A DNA stretch of 64,000 nucleotides from Brachyspira sp. G79 (GTDB lineage Bacteria; Spirochaetota; Brachyspiria; Brachyspirales; Brachyspiraceae). Shown here piece by piece: positions 26,296-35,666 of the stretch (within the stretch, counting starts at the first letter, position 1; the number at the start of each line of letters is the position of its first letter). The stretch lies in assembly GCF_002379365.1 (NCBI RefSeq), contig NZ_JQIU01000008.1, positions 2,031,816 to 2,095,815 on the forward strand, read 5' to 3'. A model generated the notes under the pieces. That model did no database searches, was not told the origin of the DNA, and saw only the letters and a list, made by a program, of their open reading frames with translations. The position numbers were made by a program, and so were the translations under genes.

Positions 26296-26967
26296 TTAGA
26301 ATATATTAGCAACATATCTGAACATAAAAACTGCATGGCATATATTCGATATTATAAGAAGCGAATAAAATAAAGGCAGAAATAAAGTATATCTTTTATT
26401 AGATTCATACATAGCGAGTCTGTAAAAAACCATCGCTACAGTAAGAAGAAGAAATCCAGTAAGATAAAGTATAGCCCCATACTCTCCTGCCGCAGATGAA
26501 ATCTTTGATATTGCTATAAGCCATACCCAATTTAATATAAGATAGTATATAGTCTCAGTAGCATCTCGCCATCTATATCCAAATACACTTCTTAAAGTTA
26601 TACCAAGCACACAAAGCCCTGTAATAATACCAAAGAAACTCCATCCCCAGCCATTTTTTAATAATATAAGACAAGGCGGTATATAAACTCCCCATATCAT
26701 CATAATAAAAAACGCATGCGAAAGTATATAAAAAACTTTTTTGGGCTTATTATTAAATGGGAAAAAATGATATATAGCGTTAATTATATAAAATATGATA
26801 AGAAAACTTGAATAAAGAGAAAAAGATGTTATTTCTCTTGCTGTATTGGAATTAATAATCAAAAGAACCAAAACTGCTACTGCAGAACTTGCACATATTA
26901 TACATATAATGGCACATATGGCAGACACAGATGTTCTTATCTTGTTATTTTTTTTTATACTATCCAT
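26296..26967 (-). CDS. Hemolysin III (HlyIII/PAQR) family membrane protein
   Basis: 223 residues with about seven membrane helices. Motifs are NAIYHFF, FYILSHAFFIMMIWGVYIPP, GWGWSFFGI and the C-terminal NICHAVFMFRYV, which match the PAQR/HlyIII pattern. The usual Asp-His (LDH) of the second motif reads LSH, so one proposed metal or catalytic ligand is changed. Family members are proposed to be membrane hydrolases; the hemolysin label is historical. It lies 53 bases upstream of the acyl-CoA ligase and in the same direction. Confidence 0.75.
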   Translation of the reverse strand: MDSIKKNNKIRTSVSAICAIICIICASSAVAVLVLLIINSNTAREITSFSLYSSFLIIFYIINAIYHFFPFNNKPKKVFYILSHAFFIMMIWGVYIPPCLILLKNGWGWSFFGIITGLCVLGITLRSVFGYRWRDATETIYYLILNWVWLIAISKISSAAGEYGAILYLTGFLLLTVAMVFYRLAMYESNKRYTLFLPLFYSLLIISNICHAVFMFRYVANIF

Positions 26968-27095
26968 AATGGAATATATATTAACTCTTATTTATAATAA
27001 AGTAAATGGTGATTTGTAACTATATAATGAAAATAATTAAAAATATATTAAAGTTCTTCATATAATAAGATTATTAAATATTCATTTTAAGTAAT

Positions 27096-27293
27096 ATGCT
27101 TGTTTCAAAACTACTTTACAAACGATTTTATGAGTTTGTATTTTATGTTAAACGCAGAGCAAGGTGTACCATATGCCATACTTAATAGTACTTCCTTCGG
27201 ACGCAGGCTGACAGACATTATAAAGGATGGCAAATCGTACAAATTTTAATTTAAAAAATTCATTTTAACAAATTACAGTTGTTTAGCTATATA
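27096..27293 (+). repeat. Mosaic repeat: family C left terminus and family B right end
   Basis: In the 832-base divergent gap 26968-27799. The left terminus GCTTGTTTCAAAACTACTTT is family C. The interior has a GC-rich island (ACTTCCTTCGGACGCAGGC). The right end is TTAACA (27265-27270), 17 bases, TATATA (27288-27293), as in family B. The next element, family A, starts directly after it. Confidence 0.5.
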
Positions 27294-27295
27294 TA

Positions 27296-27680
27296 TAAAA
27301 TCTATTAAACGTGTGACGAAGAATATTATAGATTTAAATAATGCTTGGGTGGGTAGCCAGAATAAAACAGTTAAAGTAAAAATATAGAAAAATAGTTAAA
27401 ATACCAATAAAATGTTTAAAAATTTAACGGGTGGGAGTGAAAATAGATTTTAAAATTTATTCTAATTCCCACCCTTTTAGATTTTAAGGCTTTATTTTTT
27501 AATAGATTTTAATTAAATATATAAGTCTATATTTTTACAAGTACGCCCTCCCAAAGTGTTATTTAAATTTAAGACTTTACTCAGCGCACGCAGAACGGAT
27601 TTTTACATATAAGATTAATTTGATAACTGTAATTTTTATTATCTATAAGAATTTCATTCTACGTGCGTTAATAAATATTA
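27296..27680. repeat. Intergenic repeat family A, copy 3
   Basis: CTTGGGTGGGTAGCC near 27343, core GGGTGGGA (27429-27436) and TCCCACCC (27467-27474) around TTTTAAAA, CGCCCTCCCAAAG near 27544, AGCGCACGCAGAAC near 27574 and CTACGTGCGTTA near 27659. With the element at 27096 it fills the divergent gap; the last about 110 bases before 27800 are AT-rich and probably hold the promoter of the DUF4234 gene. Confidence 0.65.
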
Positions 27681-27799
27681 TATAAATAACATTTATTATT
27701 ATTTATATAATATATGTATTAAAAAATTAAATATTATTTTATTGATTATTTTGTAAAGTTAAAGTATAATTATTTAAAAAATTTTAGGAGGTTTAAATA

Positions 27800-28195
27800 A
27801 TGGTAAAAGGTACTGTTAGAAGCATACCAATGCTTGTAATCTTAAATATTGTAACATGCGGTATTTATTATGCCTACTGGCTTTATAAGACTACAGATGA
27901 GATTAAGAATTTTATGGAAAGAGATGATATAAACCCTACACTAGAATTAGTATTATCTATTGTAACATGCGGACTTTATACTTTTTATTGGTATTATAAA
28001 TATGGTAAGATACTTTATTTAGAGATGACTAAAAAAGCTGGAATGGACACTACAGAAGATAACACTGTATTATTAATAGTATTAAATTTCCTTATGTATG
28101 TAATATCATGTGCTATATTTCAAGATAAATTAAATGCTATTTGGAACAGCATACCTGATTCAGGATTAATAGAATCTCATAATGATGATGAATAA
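27800..28195 (+). CDS. DUF4234 family membrane protein
   Basis: 131 residues. Two related segments, ILNIVTCGIYYAYWLYKTT and VLSIVTCGLYTFYWYYKYG, form an internal duplication typical of DUF4234, each giving a membrane helix. A third hydrophobic stretch (LLIVLNFLMYVISCAIF) lies near the C terminus. An AGGAGG ribosome binding site lies 9 bases ahead of the ATG. Function unknown. Confidence 0.8.
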   Translation: MVKGTVRSIPMLVILNIVTCGIYYAYWLYKTTDEIKNFMERDDINPTLELVLSIVTCGLYTFYWYYKYGKILYLEMTKKAGMDTTEDNTVLLIVLNFLMYVISCAIFQDKLNAIWNSIPDSGLIESHNDDE

Positions 28196-28220
28196 TTATT
28201 AATATAAAAAATTATGATTA

Positions 28221-28250
28221 AAAGACTTGCTAATATGCAGGTCTTTTTTT
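28221..28250 (+). terminator. Intrinsic terminator after the DUF4234 gene
   Basis: AAAGACTTGC (28221-28230) pairs with GCAGGTCTTT (28237-28246), with one G-U pair, around TAATAT, followed by a T run. Confidence 0.85.
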
Positions 28251-28328
28251 ATATTTTCTTTTATTTCTTTTTTATCTTTTTTTCCGATATTTATAAAACA
28301 TATTATAATTTATAAGGAGCAAGTAACT

Positions 28329-29501
28329 ATGAGAAAATATTTATTATTAATATTATTTATCATAAGCCATGCATTTATTTTGAATGCATATGAAAGCCTA
28401 AATGAAGTTCTCAAAACCCCAGTAAATTATAATATACATAAAGGAGAAAATACAGAAAAAGTTTTTAATGCTGTAAGATATATAAATAATAATTATTCTA
28501 AAGAAAGCCTAAAAGCAAAAAATATATACTCTACATCTAGGATAGATATATATTTGGAGAACGAACTTCAAGTAAACGATAGAGATTTGCATAGTATTAT
28601 ATTAGAAACTTCAAAAATATATGATATGGAAGAATATTTATACGGCAAATTAAAAGGTAAATTAATACTTTTAATAATGGATATTAATGGAGGTTTTACG
28701 GGTGATAAACCATATATGCAAGGGTATTCAATACTTGATGGTCTTGATGAGATAAAAAATGATACAGATAATATTATATTTTTGGATTATATAAATGGAT
28801 GGGAAAATATAGAATCTGTTGTAAATACTATAGCCCATGAACTTCATCATGTTATACATTACAGTTCTTTAGAAAATAAAAGTACTTCTTCATTTGATGT
28901 ATGGGTAGATGAGGCATTATCAGAGGCTGCCGTTATAGCATACAGAGGTAAAGTACCTAAAAACAGACTTGACTATTATAATACAGATTCAATGTATTTA
29001 ATAACCAAAGGTGATTATTTTGTAAACTGGAATCAGGGATATACGGTTCATAAATATGCTACTGTTTCTCTTTTTATGTATTGGCTTGGGATTCATTCAA
29101 AAAATGGTTTTGAGATATATAAAGATATAGCTAATGCCCCAGAAGAATATAAAGGAACTTATAAGGCTATACTTTATGCAGCAAATAAAAATATTAAAGA
29201 GTTTCAGGATTGGAGCGAGCTTTATGCTACTTGGCTAAAGTCTAATTACAAAAATGATTCAAAAGGTATTTACGGATACAAAGGACTTATTACTACAAAA
29301 CCAAAAATTATAACTACCCAGTATAATTGTCCTATGGCACCTGGTTCTGCTATTTATGTTAAGGGTGATTTTATGTCTGATGATAAACTTTTAAGATATG
29401 CCGAGCTTGGAGATGATACATATGTAGTTTATAACCCAGATGTAAATACCAAAGGAAAAGACAGATACTTGATAGTAAACTCATATTTTTATGGATACTA
29501 A
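28329..29501 (+). CDS. Secreted zinc metallopeptidase, M30 (hyicolysin)-like
   Basis: 390 residues from the ATG at 28329, chosen because AAGGAG lies 9 bases ahead and MRKYLLLILFIISHAFILNA is a clean signal peptide. The upstream open stretch to 28227 overlaps the preceding terminator and is not credible. The zinc site is AHELHHVIHY (HExxH), followed about 20 residues later by WVDEALSEAA, whose Glu is the likely third ligand. This is the pattern of gluzincins of the M30 type. It is probably exported to the periplasm or outside. It is a single gene with its own terminator. Confidence 0.8.
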   Translation: MRKYLLLILFIISHAFILNAYESLNEVLKTPVNYNIHKGENTEKVFNAVRYINNNYSKESLKAKNIYSTSRIDIYLENELQVNDRDLHSIILETSKIYDMEEYLYGKLKGKLILLIMDINGGFTGDKPYMQGYSILDGLDEIKNDTDNIIFLDYINGWENIESVVNTIAHELHHVIHYSSLENKSTSSFDVWVDEALSEAAVIAYRGKVPKNRLDYYNTDSMYLITKGDYFVNWNQGYTVHKYATVSLFMYWLGIHSKNGFEIYKDIANAPEEYKGTYKAILYAANKNIKEFQDWSELYATWLKSNYKNDSKGIYGYKGLITTKPKIITTQYNCPMAPGSAIYVKGDFMSDDKLLRYAELGDDTYVVYNPDVNTKGKDRYLIVNSYFYGY

Positions 29502-29561
29502 TAATTTAGAAAGAACTTTTCAGCTATTTTAATAACTCCTAAAAATGAGTATATGGGGATT

Positions 29562-29601
29562 TCTCATGCATGTCTTCTACTTGATATGCATGAGATTTTT
29601 T
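29562..29601 (+). terminator. Intrinsic terminator after the M30-like peptidase
   Basis: TCTCATGCAT (29562-29571) pairs perfectly with ATGCATGAGA (29586-29595), followed by TTTTTT. Confidence 0.85.
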
Positions 29602-29669
29602 ATAAGTATAATTTTAATAATTTATTCTTTAGAATATCAAGCAGTTTATTTATAAAGTTGAATAAAAAA

Positions 29670-29698
29670 TTGACAAACTGTATTTGTTTAGGTATATA
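29670..29698 (+). repeat. Family B right end, isolated, promoter-like
   Basis: TTGACA (29670-29675), 17 bases, TATATA (29693-29698). It ends 6 bases short of the CapD-like gene stop codon (29705) and points antisense into that gene. No left end is visible, since a terminator occupies the space. Confidence 0.55.
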
Positions 29699-29704
29699 TT
29701 ATTT

Positions 29705-31147
29705 TTATCCTGTATATTCTTCTATATATTTACGCATAAGCATTTTTATAGTTTCTTTATCTGCATCAAGAGAAGCTATATCAAATGCATCAATCATCAC
29801 TTTTCTCTCTTCAGGTGTTAGGCATTTAACTGAGTCTTTTGCTATAAATAATTTTTTATACTGAGAAGGTATTAATGTTTCATCGTCCATTAAAATCTCT
29901 TCATAAAGTTTTTCTCCTTCTCTAATCCCAGTAAAAATTATAGGTATATCTTTTTCAGTAAGTCCATACATTTTAAGCATATTTTTAGCCAAGTCCAAAA
30001 TCTTTACTGGCTTTCCCATATCTAAAGTAAATATTATACCGTCATTTAAAGTGCAGGCTTTAATTACAAGTCTTGCAGCTTCTCTTATAGACATAAAAAA
30101 TCTCACCATTTCAGGATGCGTAACAGTTAATGCTTTGCCCTCTCTTATTTGCTTTTCAAATACTGGTATAACGCTTCCGCTGCTTCCTAAAACATTTCCA
30201 AATCTTGTTATTTTAAATGCTGTATTATTTTGTTCATGAGACAATGACATTATCATTCTTTCACATATTCTTTTGCTTGCTCCCATTAATGAAGTGGGGC
30301 GTACTGCTTTATCTGTTGATATAAACACAAAGTTTTTTATATTATTTTTAATAGCAAGGGTGGCTATATTTTCTGTGGCTAGTATATTATTTTTAATAGC
30401 TTCTTCAGGGTAGCTTTCCATAAAAGGAAGATGTTTATGAGCTGCTGCATGAAAAATTATATCTGGTTTTTCTTCTTTTAAGATTTTATCAACTTTAACA
30501 TAGTCGCGTACATTTGATATTATATACATAAATTTGTGTTTATGTTTTTCATTGTTTCTATCATTTAAAGACATTATTAGATTATGAACAGCACTTTCAG
30601 AATTATCTAAAGCCATAACTTTTTTTACAGGAAGTGTAATTAACTGCCTTACAAGTTCACTTCCTATAGAGCCGCCGCCTCCTGTAACTAGTATAGTTTT
30701 ATCTTTATAGTATTCTGATATTTCTTTTTCATCAAAACCTATCTCCTCTCTGCCAAGCAAGTCTGAAGGTTCAAGATTTCTTATATCTTTTATAGAGGCA
30801 TTACCTTTTATTATTTCAAAGAATCCAGGGAGTATTTTATATCTTATTCCTGTAGGATATATTATATCAAGTATTTCAAGCAGTTCTTTTTGTTTAAGAG
30901 TAGGTATTGCGATAATAATTTCTTCTATATCGGTATTATTATCCTTGTAGTGTTTTATTATATGTTCTATGTCTTTTACTTTTCCCTTAACTTTTATAGA
31001 ATGATGATTAATATTTACTTCTCTTTTATTTATATCATCATCTAAAAAGCATAGTATATTATATTCATTATTATCATCGGAAGTTAGTATTTCAGATGCA
31101 AGAGTTTCTCCTGCATTTCCAGCCCCAATTATTAATATATTTTTCAT
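29705..31147 (-). CDS. CapD/WbpM-like nucleotide-sugar 4,6-dehydratase, soluble form
   Basis: 480 residues. An N-terminal Rossmann domain (IIGAGNAGETLASEIL) is followed by the SDR domain with GGGGSIGSELVRQ, HAAAHKHLPFMES and STDKAVRPTSLMGASKR. In the last motif Met replaces the usual Tyr, as in the large membrane-bound WbpM/FlaA1 class. The N-terminal membrane helices of that class are absent, so this copy should be cytosolic. It probably converts UDP-GlcNAc to a 4-keto-6-deoxy sugar for glycan or glycoprotein synthesis. No other glycan genes are adjacent. Confidence 0.85.
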   Translation of the reverse strand: MKNILIIGAGNAGETLASEILTSDDNNEYNILCFLDDDINKREVNINHHSIKVKGKVKDIEHIIKHYKDNNTDIEEIIIAIPTLKQKELLEILDIIYPTGIRYKILPGFFEIIKGNASIKDIRNLEPSDLLGREEIGFDEKEISEYYKDKTILVTGGGGSIGSELVRQLITLPVKKVMALDNSESAVHNLIMSLNDRNNEKHKHKFMYIISNVRDYVKVDKILKEEKPDIIFHAAAHKHLPFMESYPEEAIKNNILATENIATLAIKNNIKNFVFISTDKAVRPTSLMGASKRICERMIMSLSHEQNNTAFKITRFGNVLGSSGSVIPVFEKQIREGKALTVTHPEMVRFFMSIREAARLVIKACTLNDGIIFTLDMGKPVKILDLAKNMLKMYGLTEKDIPIIFTGIREGEKLYEEILMDDETLIPSQYKKLFIAKDSVKCLTPEERKVMIDAFDIASLDADKETIKMLMRKYIEEYTG

Positions 31148-31272
31148 TTATCAAAGTCCAAAAATAAATATATAATAAGGTTTATAGTATATATTTTTTT
31201 TATTTATTATACAAGGATTTTATTTTTTATATATCAATATTATAATCTGTATAATAATAATTTATTAACATC

Positions 31273-31437
31273 AGACTTGTTTCAAAAGTACTTGATAAGA
31301 TCATATAATGATGTTTTATATATTGTATAATTTTTTATTTTAAATATGCAGACTTTAGCCGTCCAGCTATATTGCATAAATAATCTGGGGGTATTTACGA
31401 CAATTAATAAATAAAATTAGTTTTGAAACAAGTCTAA
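31273..31437. repeat. Intergenic repeat family C, best complete copy
   Basis: Terminal inverted repeats GACTTGTTTCAAAAGTACTT (from 31273) and AGTTTTGAAACAAGTC (to about 31436), 165 bases overall. The interior is AT-rich with a short GC island (TAGCCGTCCAGC and CTGGGGG). The right terminus lies a few bases from the stop codon of the DUF4405 gene. No reading frame, so non-autonomous if mobile. Confidence 0.6.
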
Positions 31438-31440
31438 TAC

Positions 31441-32115
31441 CTAATTTTTAAGTTGTTTGTTTATCATATTAACCTTATTTAATTTACTACTTAATCTATG
31501 TAAATAGTAGGTAATAAATATAAAAAGTCCCATTATAGCTAAATGATCAATAATGAAAAATATAAAGGCTTCTTCATAAGATGGAACTTTTGTAACTGAA
31601 AATAGTCTAATATATATATCCCTTTTTATAAATGAAACTACTCCATATACGGCCACTAATAAACCTGTTATCATATATATTTGTTTTTTTATATTTATAA
31701 ATTTCTTACTCATATTTATAAACATACCCCAATGCATTCCTAAATGTACAGACATCAATATAAGTCCCCAATAACAGCATATTATATGCAGTCTTTTATT
31801 AAATACTTTAATACCTTCAAGATTAAAAAATTCAACTACATTTCTATTAAATAGTATCCCGCTTATAATTAATCCAAGCATACATATAAGAAGCATAGAA
31901 TTTATAAATGTGTTCAATATTCTATTTAAACTATATTTTCCTTTATTAAGATTTTTATACCAATGAAAGTTAAATATATGATGAAGTATAAAAAATATAA
32001 AAATTGAATACCCCAAATATTCATGTATAGTACGACCTGTAAAACGATATCCGATTAAAACAAAAAAAAGAATAGTCATTATTATATCTATAAGTATTTT
32101 AATTTTATTTTTCAT
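31441..32115 (-). CDS. DUF4405 family membrane protein (cytochrome b-like fold)
   Basis: 224 residues from the ATG at 32115, chosen because TAGGAG lies upstream; the longer frame to 32172 has no such site. It has about five membrane helices with several His in or near helices: GRTIHEYLG, FFILHHIFNFHWY, RLHIICCYWG and SVHLGMHWGM. These fit the haem-ligating pattern of DUF4405/cytochrome b561-like proteins. It may take part in electron transfer, but this is not proven. The neighbouring repeat provides a possible promoter. Confidence 0.75.
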   Translation of the reverse strand: MKNKIKILIDIIMTILFFVLIGYRFTGRTIHEYLGYSIFIFFILHHIFNFHWYKNLNKGKYSLNRILNTFINSMLLICMLGLIISGILFNRNVVEFFNLEGIKVFNKRLHIICCYWGLILMSVHLGMHWGMFINMSKKFINIKKQIYMITGLLVAVYGVVSFIKRDIYIRLFSVTKVPSYEEAFIFFIIDHLAIMGLFIFITYYLHRLSSKLNKVNMINKQLKN

Positions 32116-32221
32116 ATATAATTGAACTCCTATTATAAAATTATATAATTTTAAGTTGTTATAATATAGCATGCTATTTACTATATTAGACGATTTTTAT
32201 TATTAAAAGTTCCTTATAATT

Positions 32222-32521
32222 TATTTTTTAATAATTATTTTGTAAAAGAACTTATATCCTCGACAAGCTTGGATACGCTTCACGAAAGTGCAAGTGTTGA
32301 AATTATTATTAAATCGTACTAATTATATTTTATATGTAGGATAAATTACTAAATTTAGTATAAAATCTAGCCTTTCGCTGCCGAAGGCGTACTTCGTATG
32401 TGGCAATACCACAGGCACTTCCTACAGTCACAAAAGAAGTGTGGGCTGTGGGGCAAAGCCACGCAAATATTTTAAATTTAAAAAATTAATTTTTGACAAA
32501 TTATATTTGTTTAGGTATATA
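32222..32521 (+). repeat. Intergenic repeat family B, copy 3
   Basis: Shares with the copies near 39900 and 41430 a block of about 130 bases containing TATATCCTCGACAAGCT, GGATACGCTTC, GCAAGTGTTGAAATTATTAT and AAATCGTACTAATTAT. A GC-rich island with CACAAAAGAAGTGTGGGC follows. The right end is TTGACA (32493-32498), 17 bases, TATATA (32516-32521). The left end holds a weaker outward TTTACA motif facing the DUF4405 gene. It occupies most of the gap 32116-32643. Confidence 0.65.
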
Positions 32522-32562
32522 TCTTATGCTGTAATAATAATTATAAAATTTATTTTAAAAAC

Positions 32563-32606
32563 AGATCCATAGAAAGCAAAATATAAAATTAAGTTTCTAT
32601 GGATCT
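32563..32606 (-). terminator. Intrinsic terminator of copA
   Basis: AGATCCATAGAAA (32563-32575) pairs perfectly with TTTCTATGGATCT (32594-32606). On the minus strand it is followed by GTTTTTAAAAT, 37 bases after the copA stop. Confidence 0.8.
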
Positions 32607-32643
32607 TGGAGTAAGTATGAGCTTTTATAACTAAATTGTATTT

Positions 32644-34920
32644 CTATCTACTTGGTTTAAAAAAGTTAAGCCTTAAAGCATTAGTAACTACAGAAACAGA
32701 ACTCAAACTCATAGCAAGAGCTGCAAATATAGGGTTTAATAATAATTCTTTACCCATAATAGCAACTAAAAAATCTCCTATAGAAGAGGCTATTAATGGC
32801 TCTCTAAATACATGCAAAACTCCTGCCGCTATTGGTATACCTATAACATTGTAGCAAAAAGCCCAAAAAAGATTCTGTTTAATATCTCTCATAGTGGCTT
32901 TACTTAATTCTATTGCAGTTACCACATCATTGGTGTTTGACTTTACTAATACTATATCAGCACTCTCTATAGCAACATCAGTACCGCTTCCTATAGCAAT
33001 ACCAACATTAGCCTGAGTTAAAGCAGGAGCATCATTTATACCATCTCCAACCATAGCAACAATATTACCTTCGTCCTGAAGTTTTTTAACTTCTTTGGAT
33101 TTCTCTTCTGGGAGAACTTCAGCAAATACTATATCAATACCTGCTTCTTTGGCAACCGAATTGGCAGTATTTTTATTGTCTCCTGTTATCATAGCAGTTT
33201 TTATACCCAATTTATGGAGTCTTCTTATAGCATCAATACTTTCTTTTTTTAATTTATCCGCACAAGCTATAACACCTAAAAGTTTATTATCATAGGCAAC
33301 ATACATAGGGGTTTTTCCCTCTTTTGAAAGGCTTTCCATATATGAATGATAATTTTCTGTATTTATATTTTCTTTATTCATAAGTTTATCATTGCCCATT
33401 AAAACTTTTTTATTGTCAATGAATACCTCTATACCAAAACCAGCTATAGCTTTAAAATTTTCTATATCAAGGAGTTTAATATTTTTTTCTTTAGCCTCTC
33501 TTACTATAGCCTCTCCTAATGGGTGTTCGCTTCCGTTCTCAGCACTTGCCGCTATTAAAAGAAGTTTACCTTTATCATCAGAAATAATATCTGTAACATA
33601 AGGATTACCCTCTGTAAGAGTACCTGTTTTATCAAACATTACAGCATTTATTTTTTGGGATACTTCCAACGCCTCAGCATTTTTAAAAAGTATTCCAAGC
33701 TCAGCACCTTTTCCAGTACCAACCATTATAGCAGTAGGTGTAGCAAGCCCCAAAGCACAAGGACAAGCTATAACCAGTACTGACACAAATACTGTTAAAG
33801 CAAATACAAAATTATGCAAAGCTATAAACCAAATTATACCAGATATCAAAGCTATAGTAATAACAGCAGGTACAAAGTATGAAGATACAACATCAGCAAT
33901 ATGTGCTATAGGAGCTTTTGAACCTTGTGCATCTTCTACAAGTTTTATAATCTGAGCTAATGCAGTATCAGCACCTACTTTCTGAGCCTTAAACTTAAAA
34001 CTTCCAGTCTTATTAATTGAAGCACCAACCACCTTATCACCAACAGTTTTTTCAACTGGTATGCTCTCTCCAGTAAGCATTGATTCATCCACACTGCTGT
34101 ATCCTTCTATAATCTCTCCATCAACAGGTATCTTCTCCCCAGGGCGTACCAAAACTATATCATCAACTTTTACTTCTGAAATTTTTATCTCTTTCTCTTC
34201 GCCGTCTTTTATTATAACAGCTGTTTTTGGCTGAAGCCCCATAAGTTTTTTTATAGCCTCTCCAGTTTTTCCCTTGCTTCTTGCCTCTAAATATTTACCA
34301 AACTGTACCAAAGTAATTATAACAGCAGCTGATTCATAATATAAATTTTCACCATGCGGATTAAGCCCCATAAATGCCAAAACTGTAGAATATATACTAT
34401 AAACAAATGCCGCAGTTGTACCTATTGCTATAAGAGAGTCCATATTAGGTGAGCCTCTGAAAAGTGCAGGATAGCCTAATGTGTAAAACTTATAGCCTGA
34501 TATCATAACAGGTATACATAAAAGTATAGCTACTATAGAAAAAACCTGCGGGTTTATATGATGAACCAAAAAACTAGGTATAGGAAACTTCACTATACTC
34601 ACCATTGGTGCCATAGATATATAAAAAAGCGGTATAGAAAATATTGCTGATACTATGAGTCTTATTTTCTGCTCTTTTATCTCTTTAGCCTTTCTTTCTG
34701 AAGGATCTTCCTCTTTACCTACTACCTGATACCCAGCCTTTACCACTACGTTTACTATATCATTATATTTTAACTTTTTATCGTCAAAATTAAGAACAGC
34801 TTTTTCTGTAGCTATATTAACATTAGCTTCTTCTATGCCTTCTGTTTTTTTCAATGCTCTCTCTACTGCCCTAGAACAAGCAGCACAATGCATTCCGCCT
34901 ATTCTTAAAGTCATTTTCAT
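32644..34920 (-). CDS. copA: Copper-exporting P1B-type ATPase CopA
   Basis: 758 residues from the ATG at 34920, chosen because AAGGA lies 9 bases ahead; ten more codons upstream are open but lack a site. One HMA domain has the metal-binding [12 protein letters not shown]. The membrane CPC motif is [12 protein letters not shown], the phosphorylation site is [10 protein letters not shown], and the SEHPLGEAI and [12 protein letters not shown] motifs complete the P-type ATPase. CPC together with a CxxC HMA domain indicates Cu(I) export. Regulation: the promoter at 34998-35025 is followed by a 16-base dyad at 34976-34991. Confidence 0.92.
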   Translation of the reverse strand: MKMTLRIGGMHCAACSRAVERALKKTEGIEEANVNIATEKAVLNFDDKKLKYNDIVNVVVKAGYQVVGKEEDPSERKAKEIKEQKIRLIVSAIFSIPLFYISMAPMVSIVKFPIPSFLVHHINPQVFSIVAILLCIPVMISGYKFYTLGYPALFRGSPNMDSLIAIGTTAAFVYSIYSTVLAFMGLNPHGENLYYESAAVIITLVQFGKYLEARSKGKTGEAIKKLMGLQPKTAVIIKDGEEKEIKISEVKVDDIVLVRPGEKIPVDGEIIEGYSSVDESMLTGESIPVEKTVGDKVVGASINKTGSFKFKAQKVGADTALAQIIKLVEDAQGSKAPIAHIADVVSSYFVPAVITIALISGIIWFIALHNFVFALTVFVSVLVIACPCALGLATPTAIMVGTGKGAELGILFKNAEALEVSQKINAVMFDKTGTLTEGNPYVTDIISDDKGKLLLIAASAENGSEHPLGEAIVREAKEKNIKLLDIENFKAIAGFGIEVFIDNKKVLMGNDKLMNKENINTENYHSYMESLSKEGKTPMYVAYDNKLLGVIACADKLKKESIDAIRRLHKLGIKTAMITGDNKNTANSVAKEAGIDIVFAEVLPEEKSKEVKKLQDEGNIVAMVGDGINDAPALTQANVGIAIGSGTDVAIESADIVLVKSNTNDVVTAIELSKATMRDIKQNLFWAFCYNVIGIPIAAGVLHVFREPLIASSIGDFLVAIMGKELLLNPIFAALAMSLSSVSVVTNALRLNFFKPSR

Positions 34921-34975
34921 AAAATTAAATCCTTTATTATAAAAAATCAATCATTCAATTATACATCATTTAAAT

Positions 34976-34991
34976 GTTAAAGCAATCTAAC
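34976..34991 (-). promoter_or_regulatory. Putative operator of copA, shared with the DUF438 gene
   Basis: The plus strand reads GTTAAAGCAATCTAAC, an imperfect dyad. It begins 6 bases downstream of the copA -10 box in the direction of transcription. Fourteen of 16 bases match GTTAGAACAATCTAAC at 63001-63016, which has the same position relative to its promoter. This position fits a repressor site. Confidence 0.55.
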
Positions 34992-34997
34992 AATAGT

Positions 34998-35025
34998 ATT
35001 ATATCATATATTATATATTTTTCAA
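34998..35025 (-). promoter_or_regulatory. copA promoter
   Basis: On the minus strand: TTGAAA (35025-35020), a 16-base spacer, then TATAAT (35003-34998). The shared dyad follows directly. Confidence 0.6.
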
Positions 35026-35189
35026 GTAGGGTGTATGGGTATATTAAAAAATATTAGTAAAAATTGGTAAAAAGTTAATTACATGTCTAATATGATAAAA
35101 TTAATAATTATATCATAATATTATTTTTAGAGCTTTTTTAAACACACTAGCAAGCAATCAGAGGCATATTAAATAAATACGTAAATTTA

Positions 35190-35525
35190 AACACTTCTTG
35201 GGTGGGCATACAGAATAAGAGTTAAAGCCAAAGAATAAAAAATCATTTGTAAATAAAAAATAATATTCAAAAATTTAGAGGGTGGGGATTAGAATATATT
35301 TTAAAATTTTACTTTAACCCCGCCCTTTTAGATTTAAAAGCTTTATTTTTTATATTGGCTTAATTAAATATAAAAATCTATACATCAAAAAGTGACCCCA
35401 CCCAAAAACATGATTTAAATTTAAGGCTTTCATAAACGCACGCAGAGTAGATTTTTTAATACAGATTGATTAACAAATCTAATTCATTTTATATATAAAA
35501 ATCGATTTAACGTGCGTTTAAGAAT
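35190..35525. repeat. Intergenic repeat family A, copy 4
   Basis: Lies in the divergent gap 34921-35666. Blocks in order: TTCTTGGGTGGGCAT near 35197, core GGGTGGGG (35280-35287) and CCCCGCCC (35318-35325) around TTTTAAAA, GACCCCACCC near 35394, AACGCACGCAGAG near 35434 and AACGTGCGTTTAAG near 35508. Block order matches copy 3. The rest of the gap is AT-rich and probably holds the promoters of copA and the methyltransferase. Confidence 0.65.
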
Positions 35526-35666
35526 ATTATAAAAATTTGTAAGAAATATTTTAACCCACTTTTTATTTATGTATTTCTATTATTTTTAATAGTTACAATA
35601 CTTGAAATTGCAATAAAAAATTATTAGCTGTAAAATAAATAAAAATTATATAAATAAATTAAGACT

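Noticed and set aside
28227-28328. Longer N terminus for the M30-like peptidase
   Set aside because: Would start inside the terminator of the preceding gene; the ATG at 28329 has AAGGAG and a signal peptide.
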